Made by a program: the position numbers and the translations under genes
Part shown: one piece after another, positions 24,031 through 32,512 of the stretch
Numbering within the stretch: the first letter of the stretch is position 1
How the letters are laid out: every line of letters begins with the position of its first letter
From: JAJTCH01 sp040386195
GTDB taxonomy: Bacteria; Pseudomonadota; Alphaproteobacteria; Rickettsiales; UBA1997
Direction: 5' to 3'
Assembly (NCBI GenBank): GCA_040386195.1
Contig: JAZKFV010000016.1
Location: forward strand, 1 to 32,748
Length of the DNA: 32,748 nt
The notes under the pieces: generated by a model
The model's input: the letters and a program-made list of their open reading frames with translations, nothing else
Databases searched by the model: none
What the model was told of the DNA's origin: nothing

Positions 24031-24846
24031 TTAGCGCGCAAGTTCTGCTAAAGCTATAATTTGCTGGCGCTCAATATCGCGATATTGGGAAGTTAGATGA
24101 GAATATTCACGATTACTAATATCGTCGCGATCAATATTGCTATAGCCCGGATGAACCATAATTTCTAAATTATCTTTTTTTAATCGGGCAATTTTGGCAA
24201 CTGCTTTTTGATCAATTTTGCAGCTATATAAAATGCTGAAAAAATAAAAATCAGTTTTAGCGCGATTAAAAAGATAACAAAATTTCAGCACTAAAAATTT
24301 TATAATTGCAATTGGTGATGGAAAATTATGCAAATTAACTGAAGAAAAAAAACTTTCATTAATAATTCTTAAGCGGGGAATTTGATATTTTTTAGCTAAT
24401 TTTTGAGTGATTTTAAACACCAAAGGAACAGTGTGAATATGCTGGTGACCATCGATATAATCTAGCTTGCCAAGATCTTTAGTTAATATTTTTAGCTGTT
24501 GATTAATTTCTCGATAAAAAACTCTAACTAACGCTTTTCTTTTTATAAAGCTCAATAAAAATATTTTGAAAAAACTATTTTTAAAAACGCCTTTCTCATC
24601 AACAATTAATTGATTACGGTTTTGATATTGCGCTTGACCAAAAGTTAAATCCAGATGCAAACCAAATTTAATATTATTGACTTTTTGTTGTTTTAATTCT
24701 TCCAAATAATCTTGATAAAAACCAGCTGTGGGCATAATGCTGACGCCGCTTAGAAGTTTCTGATTACAAAGTTCAAGAATAGCAACACTTACCCCTTTGC
24801 TCATTGCAAAATCATCGGCAATAATTTGAAATTTTTGATTAGTCAT
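24031..24846 (-). CDS. YdjC/ChbG/HpnK-family deacetylase, NaxD-like
   Basis: A predicted metal-dependent N-deacetylase of the YdjC superfamily. The 271 residues show the metal and catalytic motifs IIADDFAMS (Asp11, Asp12), GLHLDLTFG (His64, Asp66), IDGHQHIHTVP (Asp132, His134, His136, His138) and a C-terminal MVHPGYSN. Family members remove acetyl groups from amino sugars: ChbG acts on chitobiose, HpnK on hopanoid intermediates, and NaxD of Francisella on undecaprenyl-phosphate N-acetylgalactosamine. It is the last gene of a four-gene operon whose upstream members are a GT2 polyprenyl-phosphate transferase, a small flippase-like protein and an ArnT-like transferase, so the NaxD role fits best. 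It lies 2 bp after the GT2 gene. The substrate is inferred from context; no hopanoid genes are near to support an HpnK role. Confidence 0.88.
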   Translation of the reverse strand: MTNQKFQIIADDFAMSKGVSVAILELCNQKLLSGVSIMPTAGFYQDYLEELKQQKVNNIKFGLHLDLTFGQAQYQNRNQLIVDEKGVFKNSFFKIFLLSFIKRKALVRVFYREINQQLKILTKDLGKLDYIDGHQHIHTVPLVFKITQKLAKKYQIPRLRIINESFFSSVNLHNFPSPIAIIKFLVLKFCYLFNRAKTDFYFFSILYSCKIDQKAVAKIARLKKDNLEIMVHPGYSNIDRDDISNREYSHLTSQYRDIERQQIIALAELAR

Positions 24847-24848
24847 AA

Positions 24849-25805
24849 TTAAATTTTCTTTTTGCTTTCAATGATATCAGCAAAATAAAGTGGGCGTTTT
24901 TTAATTTCTAAATGAATTCTACCCACATATTCGCCAATCACACCAATGATGGTGGTTTGGATTGAAAATAAAATTACCATCAAAGTGATGATTGTTGAAA
25001 ATCCGGTTTCCGGTCTTTTAAAAATTATGTGATCTAAAATAATATACACCGTGTATAATATGCTGGCAACCGAAGCACAAAAGCCAAAAAGAGTGATGAC
25101 TCGTAGAGGTTTAATTGAGAATTGTAAAATAGCGCTAATGCCTAAATTGGCATATTTGAGAAAGCTATATTTACTAGTTCCGTGAATTCTTTTGGGAGCG
25201 GCAAATTCAATAGTTTCATAATTTTTAATACCAACCCAATTAAGAATGCCACGAAACAAACGATCGCGCTCGCCAATTTGTTTGATGCGATCAATATATT
25301 TTCGATCAATCAAACGAAAATCCGGATAGCCACCGCTAATTTCAACTTCGGAAAGAAAATTTAAACAGAAATAATAAATTTTACTAATTTGTTTTTTAAG
25401 CCAAGAATCATCCTCATTATTAGTTCTTTTGGTAATCACCACATCAACTCCGGCTAACCAATGATCAATCATAGTTTTAACTAATTCTGGCGGGTGTTGC
25501 AAATCAGAATCCATAAAAATTAAAGCATCACCAGAAGCGGAGTCCATTCCGGCGGTCATAGCAATTTCGTGACCAAAATTACGACTAAAATTAACAATTT
25601 TTATATTCTCATCAATTTCAGACAGCCCCAGCATTTTGATTAAGCTATTATCTTTGCTGCCGTCATTCACAAAAATAATTTCGTAATTAACATTAACTTT
25701 TTGCAGAACTTTGAGAAGCTCAAGATATAGAGGTTCAATATTTTCTTCCTCGTTATAAGCAGAAATTACAAGGCTGATTAACTTTTTAGATTTCATTTTT
25801 TCCAT
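24849..25805 (-). CDS. GT2 polyprenyl-phosphate glycosyltransferase (ArnC/GtrB/FlmF2-like)
   Basis: A glycosyltransferase that moves a sugar from a nucleotide donor to undecaprenyl phosphate on the cytoplasmic side of the inner membrane. The 318 residues have the GT2 fold: SLVISAYNEEENIEPLY at the N-terminus, IIFVNDGSKDNSL, and a metal-binding FMDSDLQHPPE (Asp99, Asp101). Two C-terminal membrane helices follow (about 233-258 and 268-290), with the family signature IGEYVGRIHLEIKKRPLY at the end. Its start overlaps the end of the SMR-like gene by 13 bp and the deacetylase follows 2 bp after its stop. The adjoining NaxD-type deacetylase suggests an N-acetylated sugar such as GalNAc or GlcNAc, but the donor cannot be read from the sequence. 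A second ATG (25796) is an alternative start. Confidence 0.93.
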   Translation of the reverse strand: MEKMKSKKLISLVISAYNEEENIEPLYLELLKVLQKVNVNYEIIFVNDGSKDNSLIKMLGLSEIDENIKIVNFSRNFGHEIAMTAGMDSASGDALIFMDSDLQHPPELVKTMIDHWLAGVDVVITKRTNNEDDSWLKKQISKIYYFCLNFLSEVEISGGYPDFRLIDRKYIDRIKQIGERDRLFRGILNWVGIKNYETIEFAAPKRIHGTSKYSFLKYANLGISAILQFSIKPLRVITLFGFCASVASILYTVYIILDHIIFKRPETGFSTIITLMVILFSIQTTIIGVIGEYVGRIHLEIKKRPLYFADIIESKKKI

Positions 25806-26134
25806 ATTAAAAATACTCCTGACATAATTAACAAAACTCCAAATATTTGCATAAAATCAATTTTTTCTTTGAAGATAATATGCGAGAGAATGATCACAAA
25901 TATATAGCTAATTGAAATAGTTGGATAGGCGATTGAAAGCGGAATTTTTTGTAAGGCAATAACATAAAATATTGTTGAAACGCCATATAAAAATAATCCA
26001 AACCACAAATTGCCGTTAAGAAAATAACTCAAAGAATCCGGCTTTAAATTTGCCATTGCCAATGAGCCGATTTTTAAAAAAATTTGACCGGCAACACCAA
26101 TTAGAATTGCGGTTAGAAGCATTAAATTATACAT
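25793..26134 (-). CDS. Small four-helix SMR/EamA-type membrane protein (ArnE/ArnF-like)
   Basis: A 113-residue inner-membrane protein with four predicted helices: LLTAILIGVAGQIFLKIGSL, a helix around LWFGLFLYGVSTIFYVIALQ, SIAYPTISISYIFVIILSHII, and IFGVLLIMSGVFLIW. The patterns GQIFLKIG, PLSIAYPTI and the closing GV-LI-SGV-LI are those of SMR/EmrE and ArnE/ArnF proteins. ArnE/F carry lipid-linked aminoarabinose across the inner membrane, and such small proteins often work as dimers. Located between an ArnT-like gene (2 bp gap) and a GT2 gene (13 bp overlap), a flippase for the polyprenyl-linked sugar is much more likely than a drug exporter, though that is inferred from position. Confidence 0.86.
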   Translation of the reverse strand: MYNLMLLTAILIGVAGQIFLKIGSLAMANLKPDSLSYFLNGNLWFGLFLYGVSTIFYVIALQKIPLSIAYPTISISYIFVIILSHIIFKEKIDFMQIFGVLLIMSGVFLIWKK

Positions 26135-26136
26135 AT

Positions 26137-27579
26137 TTATCTAGTTTGATGAGCAATAACAACCACTGAATTATTAGCATTGGCGATCATATTGATTTTA
26201 TTTTTTTCTTCATCCTCAATGCCTTCAACAACAATAAAACAATTTTTGCATTCAGCTAATTCTTGCTGGTTTTTTAAAGTGATAATTTTATCGCGGCTAT
26301 AAAAATAAGTTGAGTGTTTTGGTTTGTAATTATAGGCGGCTAAAGTTTCTTTTTTAGATTGCACAAAGGCGGCAATAATTTTTTTATCTGAGTCCTTATC
26401 AATAATTTTTGGATAAAAAATAATAACAATTAAAAATAAAATTGGCGTTAAAAACAACCCTTGAATAATTTTTGAATTTCTAAAATTATTTTTATAAAAA
26501 TGTATAGAAAGAAGAATTGACGCGGCCAAAAGAGACAAGGCTGCGTAAGGAATTATAATATTTCTTGCTAAAGTAAAGAATAATAATGGAACAATTGTCC
26601 AAATGAAAAAATATAAATTGGTTTCGTCTTGCAAAAGTTGCTTAGAGAGTTTTTTAGATGATTGAATAAAATGAGTTTTATTCTCTTGTAACCAAGATAA
26701 AAAAGCGCCGATTAAATATAAACTCCACGGCAAAATAGAAACTAAAAAGAATGGCCAAATCATACCAGTTGGCTCACTATGTGCTTGACCATAACGATCG
26801 CCTTTCCAGTCGCTTACCAAAAAGCGATTAAGATGTTCACCAATGATAAAATAATTTAAAAATCCGGGAGTTTTAACTTCCGCTAAAACATACCAAGGCA
26901 CAAAGATTAACATTGCCAATAAAGATCCACTTACAACCGGCAATTTGTTAAAAAATGTTTTTAAACCTTGCCAAAAACCTTTTTTGATCCACAAAAAAAT
27001 AGCAATTGAAAGGCCGGAAATAACTAGTCCAATTGGACCTTTTGCTAACATACAAATTGCCAGACCAATAAAAAATAAATAGCCAATGGCTAAATTTTTT
27101 ATTTGTCGCACTTCAATTTGATAAAATGTCAACATCATAATTCCGAGCCCAAAAACCAAATAAGCGTCGGTCATAACTGTGCCGGCTAAGGAAATCCACA
27201 TAATTGTGGAGGTGAATATTGCGCAAAAAATTAGAGCAAAATCTTGAGAGATTTTTCTTAAAACTAAATAGCCATAAATTGATAAAACGACCATAATCAA
27301 AAAATGGGGCAGGCGAGCGGCAAATTCTGAAAATCCCAATATTTTAAACGAGATGGCAGTTGCCCAAAAAGATAATGGCGGCTTTGCCCAAAATGGTTCC
27401 AGAAAATAGCGCGGTGTGATCCAATCATTAAGCAAAACCATTCGCATGGCAATGCTGGCATATCTACTTTCGGTTGTATCGGCAAGGTCATAAACTCCTA
27501 AGCTAGCAATGCGCAATATTAATATGGTGGCAATAACACAATATAAAAAAAGTTTTTGTTTTGAAGTCAGTTGCATCAA
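26137..27579 (-). CDS. GT39-family membrane glycosyltransferase (ArnT/FlmK-like)
   Basis: A polytopic inner-membrane transferase that takes a sugar from a polyprenyl-phosphate carrier on the periplasmic side, most likely adding it to lipid A. The 480 residues start with a membrane helix followed by DLADTTESRYASIAMRM (residues 31-47), the acidic-loop signature of ArnT and related PMT_2 enzymes. Next come PRYFLEPFWAKPPLSFW and about ten further hydrophobic helices. The SEPTGMIWPFFLVSILPWSLYL block near 270 is also ArnT-like. The C-terminal soluble part is short compared with ArnT (about 550 residues). It is the first gene of the four-gene operon. Two ATGs (27579, 27576) are adjacent at the start. 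Transfer to another acceptor, such as a protein or core sugar, cannot be excluded. Confidence 0.9.
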   Translation of the reverse strand: MMQLTSKQKLFLYCVIATILILRIASLGVYDLADTTESRYASIAMRMVLLNDWITPRYFLEPFWAKPPLSFWATAISFKILGFSEFAARLPHFLIMVVLSIYGYLVLRKISQDFALIFCAIFTSTIMWISLAGTVMTDAYLVFGLGIMMLTFYQIEVRQIKNLAIGYLFFIGLAICMLAKGPIGLVISGLSIAIFLWIKKGFWQGLKTFFNKLPVVSGSLLAMLIFVPWYVLAEVKTPGFLNYFIIGEHLNRFLVSDWKGDRYGQAHSEPTGMIWPFFLVSILPWSLYLIGAFLSWLQENKTHFIQSSKKLSKQLLQDETNLYFFIWTIVPLLFFTLARNIIIPYAALSLLAASILLSIHFYKNNFRNSKIIQGLFLTPILFLIVIIFYPKIIDKDSDKKIIAAFVQSKKETLAAYNYKPKHSTYFYSRDKIITLKNQQELAECKNCFIVVEGIEDEEKNKINMIANANNSVVVIAHQTR

Positions 27580-27642
27580 CTGTTTGATTGAGGTTATTGA
27601 AAGCTTTTAAGATACATTTATTTTTTTTAAAAAATAGCCCAA

Positions 27643-28488
27643 TTAAGAAATTATTTCGAGCTTTGTAATTCCTGATTTTTTATCTAAATATTCCAAAATT
27701 AACGGCAAAGCCACTTTGAGTTTTTCATCAAGCTGATAAGGAAAATTCACTATCGCCATTCCACAACCTTTAAACCCTTCTTTAATATTTTGATCAATAA
27801 TAATTTCGGCAATCAAAGTTTTTTTAATGCCCAAATTCATAATTTCTTGATGAAATTGGCGCGTGGTATTTTTATCAACGATTGGATACCACAATAAATA
27901 AATGCCCGTAGCAAAGCGTTTATAAGCCTCGCGCAGATATTTTATCATCTGATCAAAATCATCTTCACGACCATTTCCTTTTTCAAAAGGTGGATCAATT
28001 AGAATTAATCCGCGTTTAATTGCGGGCGGCAAATGTGATTTTAAAAGGGCGTAGCCATCTTGATTGAGAGTGGTAGTTTTATAATTTCCGGCAAAATTTC
28101 TTTTAAGCAAAATATAATCTTCAGGATGAAGTTCAGCAAAAACTGCTTGATCATTTGCACGCAGAAATTGTTTGATGATTTGCGGCGAACCAGGATAAGT
28201 CTTGAGTTGATCAGGGTTTAAACGATTGAATTGTTCAACAATTTTTAAATAAGAAGAGAAGAAAGGATGAGTATTTTTAACTTGCAGCAACTTCAAAATT
28301 CCATCTTTATATTCACCAGTTTTATTGGCCAACTCAGAAGTTAAATCATATTTGCCAATGCCTGAATGAGTATCAATGACAAAAAACGGATTTTCTTTTT
28401 CCTGTAATTTTTCCAAACAAAGACAGAGAATTAGATGTTTAAAAACATCAGCAAAATTGCCAGAATGGAAGATGTGACGATAGTTCAT
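27643..28488 (-). CDS. rlmJ: 23S rRNA (adenine(2030)-N6)-methyltransferase RlmJ
   Basis: Methylates N6 of A2030 in 23S rRNA using SAM. The 281 residues begin with the family signature NYRHIFHSGNFADVFKHLIL and contain the SAM-site FFVIDTHSGIGKYDL. TYPGSPQI (near 98) and the catalytic LILIDPPFEKG (Asp165-Pro-Pro-Phe) follow, then IYLLWYPIVDK. Length matches E. coli RlmJ (280). It starts one base after the ileS stop, so it is probably expressed from the ileS transcript. The ATG at 28488 is the only start that fits the conserved N-terminus. Confidence 0.96.
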   Translation of the reverse strand: MNYRHIFHSGNFADVFKHLILCLCLEKLQEKENPFFVIDTHSGIGKYDLTSELANKTGEYKDGILKLLQVKNTHPFFSSYLKIVEQFNRLNPDQLKTYPGSPQIIKQFLRANDQAVFAELHPEDYILLKRNFAGNYKTTTLNQDGYALLKSHLPPAIKRGLILIDPPFEKGNGREDDFDQMIKYLREAYKRFATGIYLLWYPIVDKNTTRQFHQEIMNLGIKKTLIAEIIIDQNIKEGFKGCGMAIVNFPYQLDEKLKVALPLILEYLDKKSGITKLEIIS

Positions 28489-28489
28489 T

Positions 28490-31102
28490 TTATGCTGTTA
28501 AATCCTTCCAAACTTTTTCACTAGCAAATGGAAGTAATGGCGCAGAGGCTTCGCACATAGTTAGCAAAACTGTATATAAAGTATTGTAAGCCTGATTTTT
28601 ATCCTCATCAATTTGGGATTTCCAAAAGCGATTTCTGCTGCGTCTGATATACCAATTATTCAGCACTTCAAAAAATCCAACAAATTCATTACACGCAGTT
28701 GGCGTGTCATAATTTTGCATCGCCTTATCAATTGCCAAAGTTGCTGATTTTAATTTAGCTAAAATATAACGATCCATAATGTTAGTGATTGCAGCAGAGC
28801 CAGAAAGCCTTTCAGCTTTGATTCCATCTGAATTGGCGTAAAGACAGAAAAAGTTATAAGCGTTAATCAAAGGTTTAATTGCAAGGCGCAAAGTATCGCG
28901 AATTGCTTTTCCTTCTTTATCAATTCTTAATTCCTGACCTTTCATTACTGGCTGCGAGATCATATAGAATCTCATTGCGTCTGATCCATATTGCGCAAAA
29001 ATTTCCAACGGATCAGCGTAATTTTTTAAGCGTTTAGAAAGTTTTTGAGAATTTTCATCCAGAATTGTGCCGTGACAAATTACATTTTTAAATGGTGGTT
29101 TGCCAAACAAAGCCGTGGATAAAACCATTAAAGTATAAAACCAGCCACGAGTTTGCGCCAAATATTCGGTGATGAAATCCGCCGGAAAATTATTCTCAAA
29201 CCATTCTTTATTTTCAAACGGATAATGACATTGGGCATAAGGCATCGAACCAGATTCAAACCAACAATCCAGCACATCGGTAACACGCACCATTTGCGAT
29301 TTTCCAGTTGGATCATTTGGATTTGCGCGAGTTAAATCATCAATAAACGGGCGATGTAAATTAACTTTTCCATCTTGATCAAGCGGCAATCGACCAAAAT
29401 CTTTTTCCATTTCCGCCAAGCTGCCATAAACATCAATTCTAGGATATTGCGGATCATTAGATTTCCAAACCGGCACCGGACAACCCCAAAAGCGATTGCG
29501 CGAAATCGACCAATCCCGCGCGCCTTCCAACCATTTGCCGAATTGACCATCTTTGATATTGTCAGGAATCCAGTTGATTTGCTGGTTGTTGGCAACCATT
29601 TGATCACGAATTTTAGTTACTTCCACATACCAAGATGGAACAGCCTTATAAATCAACGGCGTGTCTGTTCTCCAGCAGTGAGGATAATCATGTAAATATT
29701 GTTCAGGATTGCCAACAAGGGCATTAACTGTTTTTAAATATTTTATGATATCCGTGTTTGGCTCGTCTTTAAGATGTTCAAGCTTTGAATTGTAGCCCAA
29801 AACATTTCTGCCTTTTAAGCCGAGATTAATTATTTCTTGTTCTTGATTTTTATATTCTAAATCAAAAATCTCGGAGGTAAATTTTCCAGCTTCATCCACT
29901 GGACAAAGAGTTGGAATTTTATTTATTTTACAAAGAAGCTGGTCATCCTCACCAAAGCCTGGTGCTATGTGAACAATGCCTGTTCCTGACCCTTCTTCAA
30001 TAAAATTTCCATGTAGAATTGTAAAAGATTTAGTATCTCTTACTCTTTCATGATTAATAAAATAAGGAAATAATGGTTTGTATTTTAAACCAGTCAAAAC
30101 TGAACCTTTTAAGTTTAATTTTAATTTTATGTCTTCCTCTCTTTTTTCTACTTTTGAATCTACTAGAGATTCAAGTTTTGACATACAACTCTGTGCTACA
30201 ATAAAAATATCATTTCCTTTTTCTATAAAAACATAATCAAAGTCATTTCGAACTGCTAAAGCCAAATTCGATGGCAATGTCCAAGGAGTAGTTGTCCAAG
30301 CTAATACAAAAACTTTATTAGGACTAAATTCTTTCAAAAATTCTGGCACAGTTTCTAACTCAAACTTCACCGTCACCGCCTTACTTTCCTTGCGTCGATA
30401 AGCATTATCCATCCGAGTTTCAAAATTCGAAAGTGGAGTTTGACAAGCCCAAGAATATGGAACGACGCGCAAATCTTCATACATCAAACCTTTTTTATAA
30501 AGCTCACCAAAAGCCCATAAAACCGATTCCATATAATTGACATCCATCGTTTTATAACCATTGTCAAAATCAACCCATCTGCCTTGGCGGCTAACATAGT
30601 TTTTCCATTCACCGGAATATTTCATCACTGAAGTGCGGCAGGCTTGGTTAAATTTTTCGATCCCAAATTCTTTGATAGCAATTTGGCCAGAAACGCCAAG
30701 TTCTTTTTCAACCTCCATTTCCACCGGCAAGCCGTGAGTATCCCAGCCAAATTTGCGTTCAACTGTTTTGCCTTTTTGAGTTTGATAACGGGCAAAAATA
30801 TCTTTAATATAGCCAGTTAGCAAATGCCCATAATGTGGCAAACCGTTGGCAAAAGGCGGGCCATCATAAAAGACGAATTCGTTATTTTTATTTTGATGAG
30901 TTTCGCAATCTCCTTTAACGCAACAGCCGGCAGGTGAGGTGTTGTCGGTTTCTTCTAAATTGGAATAATCATTTTCCTCTTGGCGATTTTGAATTGATTT
31001 TTCAAAAATTTTGTTGTCTTGCCAGAATTTCAGAATTTCTTCTTCAGATTTTGCAAAATTAAAATCTTGATTAGGATCGGGATAATATTTCTTTTTGGTC
31101 AT
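28490..31102 (-). CDS. ileS: Isoleucyl-tRNA synthetase, C-terminally shortened
   Basis: Charges tRNA-Ile. The class I signature is HYGH (residues 90-93) inside GPPFANGLPHYGHLLTGYIK, and the second signature is KLSKR (about 686-690). The CP1 editing domain contains VLAWTTTPWTLPSNLAL and GSGTGIVHIAPGFGEDDQ. DWSISRNRFWGCPVPVW and LDCWFESGSMPYAQ are typical of IleRS. The sequence is of the eukaryote-like type found in Rickettsia, which usually runs to about 1,040-1,090 residues. Here it is 870: the anticodon-binding helical domain ends at PFASEKVWKDLTA and the family's remaining C-terminal region of about 170-200 residues is missing, with rlmJ starting one base after the stop. A segment of about 30 residues before the HIGH block (42-74) is additional, with a Cys/His cluster (Cys60, Cys61, Cys66, His69). 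It diverges from hom across 132 bp. Confidence 0.95.
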   Translation of the reverse strand: MTKKKYYPDPNQDFNFAKSEEEILKFWQDNKIFEKSIQNRQEENDYSNLEETDNTSPAGCCVKGDCETHQNKNNEFVFYDGPPFANGLPHYGHLLTGYIKDIFARYQTQKGKTVERKFGWDTHGLPVEMEVEKELGVSGQIAIKEFGIEKFNQACRTSVMKYSGEWKNYVSRQGRWVDFDNGYKTMDVNYMESVLWAFGELYKKGLMYEDLRVVPYSWACQTPLSNFETRMDNAYRRKESKAVTVKFELETVPEFLKEFSPNKVFVLAWTTTPWTLPSNLALAVRNDFDYVFIEKGNDIFIVAQSCMSKLESLVDSKVEKREEDIKLKLNLKGSVLTGLKYKPLFPYFINHERVRDTKSFTILHGNFIEEGSGTGIVHIAPGFGEDDQLLCKINKIPTLCPVDEAGKFTSEIFDLEYKNQEQEIINLGLKGRNVLGYNSKLEHLKDEPNTDIIKYLKTVNALVGNPEQYLHDYPHCWRTDTPLIYKAVPSWYVEVTKIRDQMVANNQQINWIPDNIKDGQFGKWLEGARDWSISRNRFWGCPVPVWKSNDPQYPRIDVYGSLAEMEKDFGRLPLDQDGKVNLHRPFIDDLTRANPNDPTGKSQMVRVTDVLDCWFESGSMPYAQCHYPFENKEWFENNFPADFITEYLAQTRGWFYTLMVLSTALFGKPPFKNVICHGTILDENSQKLSKRLKNYADPLEIFAQYGSDAMRFYMISQPVMKGQELRIDKEGKAIRDTLRLAIKPLINAYNFFCLYANSDGIKAERLSGSAAITNIMDRYILAKLKSATLAIDKAMQNYDTPTACNEFVGFFEVLNNWYIRRSRNRFWKSQIDEDKNQAYNTLYTVLLTMCEASAPLLPFASEKVWKDLTA

Positions 31103-31174
31103 TTGTGAGTGCCTGAAAATAATGATTTGAAGCCGCCAATTATTAGCTCCAAAAAATAAAAAACAACAAACAAC

Positions 31175-31204
31175 TTGAATTTAAGCGGTGATTTAAATTA
31201 GAAT
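31175..31204 (+). promoter_or_regulatory. Candidate sigma70-type promoter for hom
   Basis: TTGAAT (31175-31180) and TAGAAT (31199-31204) are separated by 18 bp in the 132-bp spacer between divergent ileS and hom. Initiation would fall near 31211, about 24 bases before the ATG. Both boxes are one or two bases from consensus, but the surroundings are AT-rich, so a chance match is possible. Confidence 0.38.
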
Positions 31205-31234
31205 TCCGCTCCTTTTAATTTTTGAAAATTACAA

Positions 31235-32512
31235 ATGAAACGAATTAATGTTGCAATCGCTGGCCTTGGAATTGTTGGTAGCGGAGTTTACGAAATTTTA
31301 GCTAATCAAATTGAACTGCTGAACAAAAGATCCACAAATCAAATCAATTTAGTTGCCGTTTCATCTCGTACCAAAAAAGATTTTGTCGATGAAACTAAAG
31401 TTAAATTTTATACCAACGCTTTAGATTTGGCTGACGATGAAAATATCGATGTGATCATTGAAACCATTGGTGGAGCCGACGGAATTGCTTATGATCTTTG
31501 CCAAAAATCTTTAAAAAACAAAAAACATTTTATCACCGCCAACAAAGCGATGATTGCCACTCACGGTTTAAAATTAAATAAATTGGCGGAAGAAAATAAT
31601 GTTGCTTTAGCTTTTGAAGCTTCAGTTGCTGGCGCAATTCCGGTAATCAAAACTATTCGCGAAGGTTTGGCGGCCAATCAAATTAGTAAAATTTATGCGA
31701 TTTTGAATGGCACTTGTAATTACATTTTAAGCAAAATGGAAATTGATGCAGCCAGCTTTAAAGACGCTTTAAAACAAGCACAAGATTTGGGATACGCTGA
31801 AGCTGATCCAACCTTTGATATTGAAGGTGTAGACACTGCTCACAAAATTGCAATTTTGGCGGCAATTGCTAAAAATTCTGCGGTTAAATTAGACGGAATG
31901 CACATTGAAGGCATCACTAAAATTTCACTTTTTGATATTAAATTTGCTGCCGAGTTTGGTTATAAAATTAAATTGCTGGGAATGTTTGAAGATTTGGGCG
32001 CTAACAATATCAAACAAGCGGTTTATCCTTGTTTGGTTAGTGAAAAAAGCATCATTGCCAACGTTGGCGATTCCTTTAATTGCATCGCAACTTTGTCCAA
32101 TAACGCCAATTGGAATTGGCAAATTGGTCGCGGCGCCGGCTCAAAAACTACCGCTTCCGCAATTGTTGCCGATGTGATCGACATTGCCAATAATCGCTTT
32201 TCAATGGCTTTTGGGGTTGATTCTAGTCAATTAAACAAAATTGAAATTGCCAATATTAAAGTTAGAACTGGTCAATATTATTTGAGATTTATGGCGGATA
32301 AAAATTTTGCCCAGAACGACGGGATCAAAAATATTTTTCAAGAAAATGAAGTCTTAGAGCAGACTATTATTGAAGAAATTGACGAGAGCAAAATTATTTA
32401 CGGAATCAAAACCGCTAAAATTAGCGAAGAACAAATCAACAGCTTTATTCAAAAACTTGAATATAACAATCAAATCAGCCAGTTAAATTTAATTAGAATT
32501 GAGGAAGTTTAA
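31235..32512 (+). CDS. hom: Homoserine dehydrogenase
   Basis: Reduces aspartate semialdehyde to homoserine with NAD(P)H, the branch point to threonine, methionine and, through threonine, isoleucine. The 425 residues start with the nucleotide-binding VAIAGLGIVGSGVYEIL. They continue with ITANKAMIATHG, the substrate region AILNGTCNYILSKM, and DLGYAEADPTFDIEGVDTAHK with the conserved acidic and lysine residues. A C-terminal extension of about 90 residues (IANIKVRTGQYYLRFMADK onward) matches the ACT-like regulatory domain found in monofunctional enzymes of this length. This suggests feedback control, probably by threonine. The gene stands alone after divergent ileS; thrB and thrC are not in the window. 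Its presence implies that the organism keeps part of the aspartate-family pathway, unlike Rickettsia. Confidence 0.96.
   Translation: MKRINVAIAGLGIVGSGVYEILANQIELLNKRSTNQINLVAVSSRTKKDFVDETKVKFYTNALDLADDENIDVIIETIGGADGIAYDLCQKSLKNKKHFITANKAMIATHGLKLNKLAEENNVALAFEASVAGAIPVIKTIREGLAANQISKIYAILNGTCNYILSKMEIDAASFKDALKQAQDLGYAEADPTFDIEGVDTAHKIAILAAIAKNSAVKLDGMHIEGITKISLFDIKFAAEFGYKIKLLGMFEDLGANNIKQAVYPCLVSEKSIIANVGDSFNCIATLSNNANWNWQIGRGAGSKTTASAIVADVIDIANNRFSMAFGVDSSQLNKIEIANIKVRTGQYYLRFMADKNFAQNDGIKNIFQENEVLEQTIIEEIDESKIIYGIKTAKISEEQINSFIQKLEYNNQISQLNLIRIEEV

Noticed and set aside
24031..24846. Hopanoid biosynthesis role (HpnK) for the YdjC-family deacetylase
   Set aside because: No squalene or hopanoid genes are nearby, while the three upstream operon members all fit a polyprenyl-linked sugar pathway.
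28480..28500. Frameshift explanation for the short IleRS
   Set aside because: The sequence after the stop codes immediately for intact RlmJ; no remnant of the IleRS C-terminal domain is visible in any frame on the minus strand.
29375..29695. 106-codon open frame antisense to ileS
   Set aside because: Lies within conserved ileS catalytic sequence and has no recognisable protein features.
31184..31210. AGCGG...CCGCT inverted repeat across the hom promoter as an operator
   Set aside because: Arms of 5 bp with a 17-base spacer are easily due to chance; no second copy was seen.
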